NCBI GenBank assembly: GCA_905147135.1
Contig: LR990055.1
Coordinates: 3,039,001 to 3,103,000 of the forward strand
DNA: 64,000 nt
From: Blastobasis lacticolella
Lineage: Eukaryota > Arthropoda > Insecta > Lepidoptera > Blastobasidae
Direction: 5' to 3'
The notes under the pieces are model-generated. The model was not told the DNA's origin and searched no databases. It saw only the letters and a program-made list of their open reading frames with translations. Shown here piece after piece: positions 24,101-32,000 of this stretch (positions within the stretch are counted from its first letter, which is position 1; the number at the start of each line of letters is the position of its first letter). The position numbers and the translations under genes are program-made.

Positions 24101-24623
24101 CCAAATCCCCACCGCATGGAGCACTGGAAACCTTACTCACCGGCAGAAACACAATACTATTTAAAAGAGTATTATTTAGCTGCGATATTCTGTAAGGTGG
24201 AGGTACTTCCCCAGTCGGGCGGCTCCAATTCGAACGAGATACCCCGCTAAGCCCTACCTCTCTTAAAATTAACATGCCGCCGATACATAAACTACAGTGA
24301 AGAAAAGACAATTAGCGCATTCACGGTTATTATTGTCGTTGTGGCGTACAATTGCTTTATTTTTATATCGAAACATGCATAACTTAGATAAATAATGGTT
24401 GTTCTCCCCCAGAATCCAGAATGCAGCCGAAGGGCAGAGCCAGATGTCGGTGGTGACGGGCATCCTCAAACGCGAGGGCGTCCTGTCCCTATGGAAGGGA
24501 TTCCTGCCTTACTACGCGCGGATTGGACCCCACACCGTCCTAACATTCATATTCTTGGAGCAGATGAACTCAGCATACTTGAGGTATGCGAAACCAGGTG
24601 GTGGTCCAAGATGCAAATGTTAG
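9195..24623 (+). CDS. SLC25A11: Mitochondrial 2-oxoglutarate/malate carrier (OGC), seven exons
   Basis: This inner-membrane transporter exchanges cytosolic malate for matrix 2-oxoglutarate in the malate-aspartate shuttle. Coding exons: 9195-9233, 9821-9894, 10526-10750, 20767-20946, 22236-22338, 23455-23573, 24413-24623. All junctions have GT/AG and compatible phases, giving 316 residues plus stop (human OGC is about 314). The three tandem carrier repeats show their signatures: PLDLIK at residues 47-52, PAEVALVR at 142-149 (the atypical second motif characteristic of OGC) and PVDIIK at 240-245. Exon 2 ends FGGSAG and exon 3 begins MTATLFVQPLD, a carrier helix 1 hallmark. The ATG at 9195 gives the expected short hydrophilic N-terminus. 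Intron 3 is 10 kb and full of transposons. The gene is convergent with the NSE3 gene at 28578-32983. Confidence 0.93.
9895..10525 (+). other. Carrier intron 2, with a fortuitous open frame
   Basis: An uninterrupted 124-codon frame lies at 10133-10507, but it has no resemblance to a known family, runs through the polypyrimidine tract of the exon 3 acceptor, and lies wholly in the intron. I treat this as non-coding. Confidence 0.6.
10968..11213 (+). repeat. tRNA-Gly-derived SINE (family 2), plus orientation
   Basis: The head GACGACCTGAGTGG...CTGCCACGCAAGAGG...GGGTTTGATTCCC is tRNA-Gly-like. The body (GGGTCTAGGTGTTCTATGTA, AGCACCCATAG) and the tail TTATTTATTTAT match the 1-300 copy in the reverse direction. 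It lies in carrier intron 3. A disrupted third copy flanks the LINE piece at 40872-41277. Confidence 0.8.
11215..11450 (+). repeat. Family 4 repeat with inserted LINE 3' tail
   Basis: The family 4 core (GACTCACTCTATCTG, TTGAAAACTGCATAAAATCC, CTATACTATG) is interrupted at 11320-11395 by a segment AGATAGATAATCACTTTATTGCTC that looks like a LINE 3' end in minus orientation. Confidence 0.45.
11695..12500 (+). pseudogene. RTE-clade LINE reverse transcriptase fragment, split by a SINE
   Basis: Plus-strand reading 11725-11935 gives KASGDDETTFEHLKAGCTPI, LKFLQKLFILEGETPQA and VVVFFKKCDKTLL, which match the start of the RTE-clade reverse-transcriptase domain (the KAPGEDG region and the VVLFFKKGD block). 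After the SINE the reading resumes in shifted frames: DDFQAGFRE, then INTLCQVIQKTGDCSLPLCL and TFVDYRKTFVSIERD (the VDYEKAFDS catalytic region). The first catalytic aspartate is retained, but several frameshifts and stops make the copy dead. It lies in carrier intron 3. Confidence 0.8.
11956..12319 (+). mobile_element. Full-length tRNA-derived SINE (family 1) with 20-bp target duplication
   Basis: The 364 bp element starts GGAGCGTCGGTGGCCGAGCG (A box) with B box GGGTTCGAATTCC, and ends in a GATGATGATGAT tail. A perfect 20 bp direct repeat flanks it at 11936-11955 and 12320-12339. The interrupted LINE reads across this site, so the insertion point is proven from the sequence. This is the best reference copy of the family in the window. 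Confidence 0.95.
12837..14283. mobile_element. Element with inverted repeats of about 110 bp
   Basis: Left arm 12837-12950 and right arm 14150-14283 are reverse complements over most of their length. Shared blocks include CCAAAGCATGAAACTTTGTA, AAGCCGTTTAAGATCGGTAG and CTCTGGCGCC. The right arm contains a run of about 22 G (14168-14190) that is prone to slippage. No transposase frame was found inside except a possible contribution from the transposase remnant overlapping the right end. A second inverted-repeat element (13418-13806) is nested in it. Confidence 0.65.
13418..13806. mobile_element. Nested inverted-repeat element, about 390 bp
   Basis: Arms of about 80 bp pair: the left starts GTCGCAGCCAAATGGTTAAA and the right, inverted, reads GTCGCAGCCGGATGGTTAAA. 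Both continue through TTAGCC...GGCTAGCTTTTT...TTGAAAAT. A candidate 5 bp flanking repeat TATCT is present (13412-13416 and 13808-13812). No coding sequence is seen. Confidence 0.65.
14229..14540 (-). pseudogene. Tc1-mariner-type DDE transposase remnant
   Basis: In two frames the minus strand gives FPGRVISRF, then DMTCPDFFLWGYLKTLVNVN and KPQTLAALKENIHQEISNI. The SPDMTCPDFFLWGYLK pattern around the second catalytic aspartate and the following LKENI helix are standard for a large group of insect Tc1-mariner transposases with a mos1-like catalytic domain. A frameshift separates the two parts and the N-terminal DNA-binding region is gone. Its 3' end runs into the right arm of the 12837-14283 element, so it may be the source of that element's transposase. 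Confidence 0.75.
14641..15125 (+). repeat. Family 1 SINE interrupted by a MITE
   Basis: The SINE head (GAGCGTCGGTGGCCGAGTGG, B box GTTCGAATCCC) and body run from 14641 to about 14815 and stop mid-unit. The 3' part (TGGTAGCAGGGTCATGGAGG, TGGCAGTCGC) resumes at about 15064. The gap is the MITE at 14814-15063. Confidence 0.8.
14814..15063. mobile_element. MITE family 6, nested in the SINE
   Basis: This 250 bp element matches 16636-16888. Its right end reads CATTGTGAATACGGCTA and its left end, lacking a few bases, reads TTCACAATGATTCGAAACC. An internal block rich in GATTCG and ATTCCG is shared between the copies. Confidence 0.75.
15137..15435. mobile_element. PIF/Harbinger-type MITE with TTA target duplication
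   Basis: The element is 299 bp. Terminal repeats start GGGAACGTACCCATACTACG and are matched by the inverted right end. It is flanked by TTA at 15134-15136 and 15436-15438. A 3 bp TTA/TAA duplication with G-rich ends is typical of PIF/Harbinger. Internal C-runs (15350-15358, 15396-15404) are low-complexity. Confidence 0.85.
15740..16270. repeat. Clustered repeats with ATTGTCTCGTGTG motif
   Basis: The motif AATTGTCTCGTGTGGA or close variants occurs at about 15750, 16140 and 16220, with GGACAATCGGA repeated nearby in both orientations. This suggests diverged copies of a short inverted-repeat element. Nothing coding was recognised. Confidence 0.4.
16380..16550 (+). repeat. 3' part of a family 1 SINE
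   Basis: Segments ATCGTGATGAAACCTGCACA, TCTGGTCAGG, CAGATGGCAGTCGCTCCA and GAGCACAACCGGGACATTAA follow the family order, with an internal deletion before the last. The tRNA-like head is absent. Confidence 0.75.
16636..16888. mobile_element. MITE family 6, complete copy
   Basis: The terminal repeats TAGCCGTATTCACAATG and CATTGTGAATACGGCTA are perfect complements. CTG flanks both sides, a possible 3 bp target duplication. The family partner is at 14814-15063. Confidence 0.8.
16890..17640. other. Carrier intron 3, no recognised element
   Basis: AT-rich sequence. 17220-17290 resembles 300-560 (the AACGCAGCGAGATCGG pattern). I see no gene or well-defined mobile element in the remainder. Confidence 0.4.
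17660..17850 (+). pseudogene. LINE C-terminal fragment
   Basis: The stretch TCACACCTTGGAGCCAAATT, then CCACGCACACTAAGGTTGTG and GGAGAGGTTTTTACTCCC is homologous, in inverse orientation, to 41415-41590. There the minus strand gives the LINE C-terminal pattern RFQRNFLPRTLMLWN. Here the frame is broken. Confidence 0.6.
18740..18870 (-). pseudogene. LINE reverse transcriptase fragment (Jockey/CR1-like)
   Basis: The minus strand reads NEVKVCDAVPQGRVLGPT followed by LFLVYINELCKLQIDSD, matching the conserved GVPQGSVLGPxLFLIYINDL block upstream of the YADD box. The copy is short and truncated on both sides. Confidence 0.75.
19275..19400 (-). repeat. LINE 3'-end segment (family 9)
   Basis: The GGTGGCAAACAAGCTTACGG...GTTGCCGACCCCGTAAAAAC unit lies antisense to a LINE C-terminus; on the minus strand it reads GRQRVGEALGIANVHRL. 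Related copies are at 23617-23690, 28468-28525 and 41310-41415. Confidence 0.65.
19905..20150. repeat. Imperfect fold-back rich in GCAAAATG/CATTTTGC
   Basis: Multiple short motifs such as CGCAAAATGACC, TTGCAAAATGTCAT and CATTTTGCG occur in both orientations, so the region can fold back on itself. It resembles a small inverted-repeat element, but ends could not be fixed. Confidence 0.45.
21035..21130 (-). repeat. Short LINE 3'-end repeat (family 10)
   Basis: GGCAAGCGGGCCACCC...TGGAAAGTGGTCACCGCCGC...TGGACATCAGCA matches copies at 21640-21730 and 23942-24050. It is related in structure to family 9 and lies in carrier intron 4. Confidence 0.55.
21640..21735 (-). repeat. Family 10 repeat, second copy
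   Basis: The same segment order as at 21035, with GTGGTCACCGCCGCCTATGG and ACATCAGCAACATCAGG. Confidence 0.55.
21917..22164. mobile_element. MITE with inverted repeats of about 79 bp
   Basis: The left starts CAAGTAACAGACG and the right ends CGTCTGTTACTTG. The arms also share CCGACCAACC, TCAGTTGCAGT and GATACTAATCCTTA. Length 248 bp, in carrier intron 4. No target duplication was resolved. Confidence 0.75.
22190..22229 (+). repeat. GAT microsatellite beside an exon acceptor
   Basis: A GAT/GATAAT run of about 40 bp ends only 6 bp before the exon 5 acceptor of the carrier gene and takes the place of a normal polypyrimidine tract. Confidence 0.85.
22472..22500. repeat. Short perfect hairpin in carrier intron 5
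   Basis: AAGTTGTCTACG and CGTAGACAACTT pair around a four-base loop. The flanking 22420-22460 matches part of the MITE arm at 26015-26045, so it may belong to a decayed relative. Confidence 0.5.
22700..22846 (+). pseudogene. LINE ORF2 C-terminal fragment with zinc-knuckle-like cysteines
   Basis: In one open frame the plus strand gives QCDCGISPQTMDHLVSCSAC, then PKTCTMEDLFKASLNAVSVA and EYWANKV, and a stop. The C-x-C-G...QTMDHL...C pattern followed by ..VARYWA is the usual C-terminus of non-LTR retrotransposon ORF2 proteins. Only the end is present, in carrier intron 5. Confidence 0.75.
23617..23690 (-). repeat. Family 9 LINE 3'-end segment
   Basis: TAAGGTGGCAAACAAGCTTA...TAAGCAGTTACCGCAGCC...GACGTTTG matches 19275-19400 and 41310-41415. 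It directly abuts the RTE fragment that follows. Confidence 0.65.
23690..23925 (-). pseudogene. RTE-clade LINE C-terminal fragment
   Basis: The minus strand gives GKVLYGRPRTGRRSVGRPPT, then RWTDDLVKIAGG and, in a shifted frame, a SREGLYPAVG-type ending that corresponds to LGKAYTQQWA. GRRSVGRPPTRWTDD is the signature of the RTE ORF2 C-terminus. A frameshift breaks it. It lies in carrier intron 6. Confidence 0.85.
23942..24050 (-). repeat. Family 10 repeat, third copy
   Basis: ATGGCAAACAGGCAAGCGGG, CCACCTGATGGAAAGTGGTC and ACATTAGCAACACCAAGAG are in the same order as the copies at 21035 and 21640. Confidence 0.6.
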
Positions 24624-25118
24624 ATGGCGCTGTTGAATATGAGGAGGGTTAACGCGACATTCCAATAGATGTCGCCACTGGCGAGTGAGGTCGGTTATCG
24701 TATAACGTCACGCTATTGGTCGGAATTAAAGATATTGGATATAGAGCATAGATGAAGGGAGAAGAAAACATTGTCAATCTGTCACTATTGTATACAAATG
24801 TCTGAATCTCATACAAAAAACTAGTACATTAAGATGACCAAGGCCACTAAATTTGACAATTGCAGTGGGTATGGAGGGGTATTTGACAACTTATAGCCGT
24901 CCCATTTGGACACGTTATGCGCACACTTAATAAAAGAAACAGAATATGAATTGTGGCGTCAGCTGTGAGTAGGCTCCTTCTTCTCCTCTATGTCCAATTT
25001 CTTTGATCAGAATCGAAGATGACAGTTGAATTTCAACCAATAGAAGGGCGGTATTTTGACAGTGACAAGACCTTAATCGCTAGTGGCGCCAACTGGTAAA
25101 CACAAAAACGGTTGCCCT

Positions 25119-25467
25119 CATTATAGACTGTAAAGGCGCCGTAGGTTATCATACATAATCGAGTACAAGAAAAAATCCACTTTGTAGCGTTATAGTTAAC
25201 TTTTCTTTATGGTGACTTCGATGTGTACTGACAAGAGGCTCTGAGGCAGACCGGTTTTTTAGAATCCAGACAAGATGATACGTAAGTACAAGCGCGGAGA
25301 AAAGTGGATGTTTGGCAGACCAGCATAAAAAAAAAAGGTGCCAGATAGTGCATGGGCAGACCAATACTTTGTGGGTCTCGTAAATGTCTACTATCACTAC
25401 AAAATTGTTTTTTTTTTTTTACTACACGACGTAGGATAGCCTGCGGAGCCTTTACAGTCTATAATGT
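25119..25467. mobile_element. MITE of about 345 bp
   Basis: The left reads CATTATAGACTGTAAAGG and the right CCTTTACAGTCTATAATG, perfect complements, continuing with a few mismatches for about 36 bp. TA repeats sit at both ends. No coding content. Confidence 0.75.
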
Positions 25468-25980
25468 ACAGTGACATAAACCTTTTATTCATCATCAATA
25501 TATTTATTTATTTTATTTTTACAGATTGGCAGCATATGTAAAAAAAACAACATAAAATTGAGTATGTGCAAATTATGATTCTGTAATGTTATCGTGTTTT
25601 GCTAACATATAACATGTGATCATAACCAAATGGGGGCGTGGCCTAACTGTTTGGGGGGGGGGGGGAGGCTAACTCTTTTTGAGGGGCGTGGCCTAATTGT
25701 TTTGTTTGCCGAGACTAATTACTAACTTGACTAACGTGTGGCTTAGACCAAATCGTAACTAACATGACAGCTTGTCAGGCGGAACAAAATCTTCAATTTT
25801 AGTACAATAATAGCGCAAATCTATCTAGTTGTTGACTTCACATAGTGATCTCTCTTAGAAGTGATGGGTTCGATGATAATAATATCGATTAGTAATGTTT
25901 TTGGAACAGGATTCAGTACAGAATAATGTTTGTGGAACAGGATTTAGTACAGCTTCCTTAAGAGCCGATTAAAACGTTTC

Positions 25981-26170
25981 TTAATCCAGCAACCTAATTC
26001 ATCAGAGAGCAGATAAAATCGGAATGTATTGCTCACAGAATAAGGTCCATTTTTTTATGGAAATCGGAACGGTCGAGTAAAATATATGTGATACAAAAAT
26101 AGACCTTATTTTGTGAGCATAAATTCCATTTTGATCTGTTCTCTGATGACTTAGCTTGCTGGAGTAAGCA
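25981..26170. mobile_element. Fold-back MITE of about 190 bp
   Basis: Arms pair across TTAATCCAGCAA/TTGCTGGAGTAA, CATCAGAGA and ATTGCTCACAGAATAAGGTC, each matched by a complement on the right. A fragment of the same arm occurs at 22420-22460. Confidence 0.7.
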
Positions 26171-27869
26171 AAGGTGTTATCGGCCCCTTAGACGTCCTTT
26201 CCCAATATTATCGCATTCCCACGGTTTCCACCGCTCGATATGTTATTCTTCGATCGAAGCCAGTTACGAAACCGCGGTTTGGGTAGCTTTCTTACGCTTC
26301 GATTACGAACCTGCGCCATCTGTCTTGCCATTGGCTTTACTGAATACAGCCCAGTACATTTTTTACAAATGTATGTATAAATATTGTACTACAGAACGGA
26401 TCTTACGAACATCTCGAGACTGATAGTGATATGTGTGTATGTATCTATCTAATATTTACAAATCATGATAGCCTAGTTGATTAGTTATATGGCATGGGCA
26501 CATAATATTATTATCTTTTTAAATATATGGATAACGACAGGAAATTATTAATTCTCTAATGTATACCACAATTGATAAAAAAATATTTTTAGGTATTTAA
26601 AAAAATTACTCGTGTGTTTTTGTCGTTTTAATGCACCTTAACTGACTGACTTACAGTAATTATACATTAGGGCTTTGTTTTTTTTGTGCGTTATTTTGTT
26701 AATATTTGTTTTCTCTTTTCTTTTTTTTCAAGATCGCAAAGCATGCCCAGAATCGCTTCTTAGCAGAATACCTTCTAAGCAGATCTGACCATATGCGATA
26801 AGTGTCACCAGGGGAGATTATGATTTATTTAACGTATGTATTTACAACTTACAAGCTTTTTTTATCGTGGGCCTTATCTTGACTAGGCCCACCCTTGACA
26901 AAATCGCAACTTTTGCATAAATCAAATATTTGTCGGAAAGGAAAAATAAATTATCGGGACACTGAAGTTTTAACAGTGTAAAAATTGTGGCAAAAGTAAG
27001 GGTTAAATTGGCATGACCACTTGAATCTCATGAACTGCGTCACATAGAAAGTTCTGACTGCTGGAAATAAATGTCGGAGAATAGCCAAAATGTGTCTGGA
27101 AATGCAACCTATTATGAAGGCGCCGTTTAAAAAGATGGCCGTGCCAGAATAAGCTTATTTAGGCGAGGCCACCGTTAAACTCGTGAATCCCACCAGGGGG
27201 CTTTCCATTAGCTCTTCTAGCAGGACCAACACAGAACTGCCTGTTTAGAACGAGATAAGCTTAGGAGAAGTAAGCCCCAGGGAGTCTTAAAAGGCCACAT
27301 AAGCGTTTCCTATAATGATTCATATTAATTTGTCACAAGCTTATCTACAGCGTCGCTGTTGCTGACATTGACATGACAATTCAAAATGGCGTCAGTTAGT
27401 TCCAATTTTTGCCACCAGATCAGATAAGTTTGTGGCATTTTCATATGAAACGCCAATGTGGCCGTTTTAGACCCCCAGGCCAGATTATTGATACATGCAA
27501 TCACAGTTTCAGATTTCAAGGATGGCTTAGCCAAGACAATGCACTCTTTTTTGACGTTTCGTTCCGTTCCGTTCCATATTGTATAATTTATTTCACATTG
27601 TGATAAGACAGTGCTGTTATGATAAATAATATATTATATTTTTCTGATGTACTTTATGGCGTTAGTACCAAATATGTTGTTGTAGATAAATAAATATTTT
27701 TGTTAATGGTCTGGCGTTTTATTTTTGGAAACGAAAATAACATTATTAAATTTTAATCTACTATTCATGTGAGCCTATAGCAATGCGAAATGAACACTAT
27801 CTCTTGTGATTCTAAGATTTATCTTCCTCCACATAAATGTCATATTTTTTTATTGTATTGTACCGCTTA

Positions 27870-28140
27870 ACAGCCCACTTGATGGTAAGCGGTAACTGTC
27901 ACCCATAACAGCTACGATTTTTGCATTAAGGCTGCAGGCAACAAAAATGCGTTCTGCAGGTGCGTTGTCACTGTGAGGACTAAGATGAAATTCCTGTAAT
28001 TGCGCTGGCTACCTTATCCTTCAAACTGGGACACGACAATGCAAGCATTGTTGCTTGGCGGCGGAAATAAATATGGCGGTGGTACTTACCCAGGTGGACT
28101 CCTCAGGCTTGACAGAGTCCTACCATATGATATCCATGTT
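27870..28140 (-). repeat. Dispersed repeat shared with 29310-29400 and 34740-34830
   Basis: The order GCAGGCAACAAA, TGCGTTGTCACTGTGAGGAC, TAAGATGAAAT, TGCGCTGGCT, ACCTTATCCTTC is shared in part with 34740-34830 (first half) and 29310-29400 (second half). An anonymous repeat, probably a LINE or SINE body. Confidence 0.5.
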
Positions 28141-28467
28141 ATTTTAAGCAGGCGGTAGAGCATAAATTATACAAAGACATACAGATATAATAGTCATACT
28201 ATATTCACAGTATCAACATTATAGTTTACAAACTTAGTTTGCTATAATCACACATAATATTGGAATAAATACGATAAGGAAAATCTAATTATTTTTCCTG
28301 AACTAATCCTATAATTAAATCTTTGGATGGGCGAAGTCCGGAAAATCTGCGCGGACTCCAGAACTCGCTGGGAACAATGGCGCTGGATAGGGACCTCTTT
28401 ATGTCGGAGGCCAAGATCCACTTCGGGTCACTGAACCAGTGAGATTGATTTTAATTTTTTTATACCA

Positions 28468-28525
28468 CTGGTGGCAAACAATCTTACGGCCCGCCTGATG
28501 GTAAGCAGTCACCGCAGCCTACTAA
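28468..28525 (-). repeat. Family 9 LINE 3'-end fragment
   Basis: GGTGGCAAACAATCTTACGG, CCGCCTGATGGTAAGCAGTC and ACCGCAGCCTA match the family 9 unit; the rest is missing. It lies about 50 bp downstream of the NSE3 stop codon. Confidence 0.65.
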
Positions 28526-28577
28526 ATGTTACAAGTTAGTAAGTCATACTTAATAACTAAATTTAAAGTATTTATAA

Positions 28578-28976
28578 TTAAGTTTCAGTGCCACCATCTG
28601 TCGCTTCCTTAAACTGCTTTTGCCAGTGCTCCGGTTGTTTTCCAAATGCCTGAAAATTAAACAAAATATAAACTTTTAATTAAATAAGTAACCGACTTCC
28701 TACTACACTTTTCATGGAAAGTTGTATAACGTTGTTGCATATATCATAGTTAAATAAATAAAAATTTGATTTATTAGTTCACACAAAGGTTACATAAATT
28801 CGTTGATAATCATATAACGCCTTTGTGGGAACCTGGAGTCTGAAAAAGGCTGAATACCTGTACTACAGATCTCCAGGCTCCCCCCCACAGATGAGATCAA
28901 TATATCAGAAAAACGATAAAAAAGAAAAAAAAAAGTGTGAATGCTTATATATGAGACGTGTACGAGTGAGTGTGTA

Positions 28977-29048
<72 letters not shown>

Positions 29049-32000
29049 AGCGCGCGTGCGTGCGTGTGTGTGTGTTTGCACTATTTACTTATTAATCTAG
29101 GATATTACCGTTAGAAGGCGTTCGGTATCATTATAATTTAATGATTGTAGCCATTGTGATACCCGTTGCTTTACCTGATAACGTGGTAAGCTGTATATTT
29201 TTAAAATTCGGTTGATGTTATTATACAAAAAATAGCCTACAACATCTACGATTCCATAATAGGTATCAATCATAATGTATCTAATATGCCTCATGCCTGT
29301 AATCATAGTGGCTGGCTACCTTACGCTTCCAACTAGACAACAATGCACAATGCTACCCATATTTCTTAGCAGCAGATACGAGTATGGTGGTGGAACCTTA
29401 TCATCACAGGCCATAACAGTCCACTGCAGGACTTAGGGGCTCTCCCACGAAAGGGTAGGTCATTGCCATAATCTCGACGCTTGAAAGGCGGGTTTGAGAT
29501 CGCAGTGTTATAAATATTACAATGGTAAACGCTGCTGCCCACTTTCCAGCCTACGGAAACTCTTAGATCTTTTGCCTTCAAGGAGTGTGAGGGGTTGGTG
29601 CTATTCTACACGGCTGACGGTGGAACCTACATCTAGACAAAATCTTTAAGCAGTCATCATCACAGCCCGTAACAGTCCACTGCAGGACTTCGGCCTCTCC
29701 CACGAAGGGGAGGTTATTGCCATAATCTCCACGCTTGGCAGCCGGGTTGGAGATCGCAGTGTTTAAATAATACAATGGAAAATGCTGCTGCCCATTTTCC
29801 AGACTACGGAGACTCTTGATCTGTTGCCTCGAAAACATTAGTCGCCTTGTACGACACCCATGAGTGTAAGGGGTTGGTGCTATTCTACTCTGCCGGACAC
29901 CACACGGCCAAATGAAATGTATAATACATGCATATTATAACAGAGAACACCCGTGCCAAGCCGGAGCGGGTCGCTAGTGATACAACATAAACATACCTGT
30001 GCCATTTTATTGAGCATGAACAACTTGGGTATTTCTTCTGTGGCCCTGATCCCCCAAGCGAACACCCATCGCGCCAGATCACCTTCTCCGACCTGACAGA
30101 TACAGTTTCTATTAGTTAAAACAGAAATGGCAGATATTCCGATAGCTACATTATAAAGTAATAAGGTTTTGTGTTCATCTGTTACAAAGAAATCCATTTT
30201 CTCTTTAAAACGATCCGACTCGTAAAAGTGGTACCGGGTTTGAATTGGGCACTCATTGTACAGATCGCGCCAAACTTCTAGACGCCTCTGAAGTTGCTTC
30301 CGCCACCCGTCGCACCCCGCTGACCAATTTTTTGCTACTGCGACGCGGCTCGCGCCAACTTCAGAGGACTAGCCGCCAACTAGAAGTTTGGCGCGACCTG
30401 TACATTAGTTAAATACTAACCGATTCTCTTATGGTGAGGCAGATGGCAGTTGCTCCACTGTAATTACCTAATCTGCCAAATCTTAGACCGTGGTCAAGGT
30501 GGACCCTGGGCCATCATACGCGAGAGAACGCCAAGATGAGAGTCATTACACAAAATCTGTACAATTGTATGTTATTGTATTGATTACTGGGTAGTATGTA
30601 CCTTATAATGCTGCAAGTACATCTGCTTAGTGAACGTTATGGTTAACAGCTTCCTGCTGGCATGGTTGTTCTCTTCCAAGAGACCACATTCACTGAGGAA
30701 ACTCCACATTTCTTCTGAAATAGGAAATTCAAGAGCTGTTGTAACATGGATTAGAAGTGAACATATGTATCAGAAAGCCAATTAGAGATTCTCACAGAAA
30801 AATATGATTGGTTACATCATCTTATGAACAAATGCTTGTATAACTATTACAAAAAAAATACAAGCAGTTAAGACACCAATGATGAGTTTTCCAGTAGGTA
30901 TTGATATTTGGTTTCAAAAAGCATCAATAGATGGCACTCCTTTGGTAATTCTTTTTTAATCTGTAGGATGATTGCAGTGATTTCATGCAGCCAACTAATA
31001 CTAAACTTAAAAATAAATATAACCATAACTGTTAAAGGTTAAACAAAGTGTAAATTGAAATATTTATAGAAGTTGGCACTTTGTTCCATTATTATTACAA
31101 CCTCTAAAATGGTTGAAAACTACTGACATATACAATATTATCCAATAAAACGTACCCAGTGTTTATATCCTGTTTGCTAAGAACCTATTTCAAGCGATTA
31201 TCAATTACCAAAATTGTCGGGGCGCCATCTAGTGAGTGGTTAGGAATGCTTTAGATACCTATTGGAGAACTGCTCATTCAGAAGACAATTTTCAAAACAA
31301 AAAATAACAAAAACCTTTTTGCAACACTAGTGTGAACCAAATCAACGTCAACATCCCTTAAAACATTATTAAACGAGCACACACGCATGCAATACAAAGA
31401 TAATCTACCCATAATTTGTTGATATGATAGGAAGTCGCAGAACGCAGAATATAAATATAGACCCAACATTATCTTTGGTGGGAGTTCTATGCCTTATACT
31501 ACACAGCTTGAAGTCATCATGATCTTGGCATTTATCCCCACTTATCCTTGGATTCTCTTACCCAATAATATTTACTACAAAACAAGAAGTATAAATAAAT
31601 ATAACATCATGAGGTGACAATTGGCTACTGAGACTGTTCAATCAATCTCAGAGTCTCCAGCGGACCAAGAAGTATAAGTGAAGTCGGTGTATTATTTGAG
31701 ATATTGGTTAATATATTTACCTTCACTTACTGGAGTCCCAGTCATGTAAATGTGCATCAGAGCAGCAATAAGGATCTTCCTATGGTCCGGATCAGCTGCT
31801 GTGCTCGGCATTGACTCACACTCTTCCTCCAGCACAATTATAAACTGGACATCATTACTTTTTACTTGCACTTGCACCATCTTGTAACCGTACACCTAAA
31901 AGAATAATAGTTTTATTTTTAGAATAAATTGTGCACAAGTGATGAAGATGAAACAAAATGATCATCTTGGCACAAGGCCCCGAGATCCACCTTAACCATG

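Larger units (their letters stand above)
24624..28577. other. Convergent intergenic space between the carrier and NSE3 genes
   Basis: No coding exon was recognised. It contains inverted-repeat elements at 25119-25467 and 25981-26170 and LINE 3'-end debris at 27870-28140 and 28468-28525. The sequence between 26.2 and 27.7 kb shows no recognised repeat and could be a long 3' UTR of the carrier gene ending near the AATAAA at 27689-27694, which is followed by GT-rich sequence. A nearer AATAAA-containing site is at about 24929. Which one is used cannot be told. Confidence 0.45.

Noticed and set aside
28982..29049. Run of alternating residues in a frame over the GT repeat
   Set aside because: The frame is produced by the microsatellite alone.
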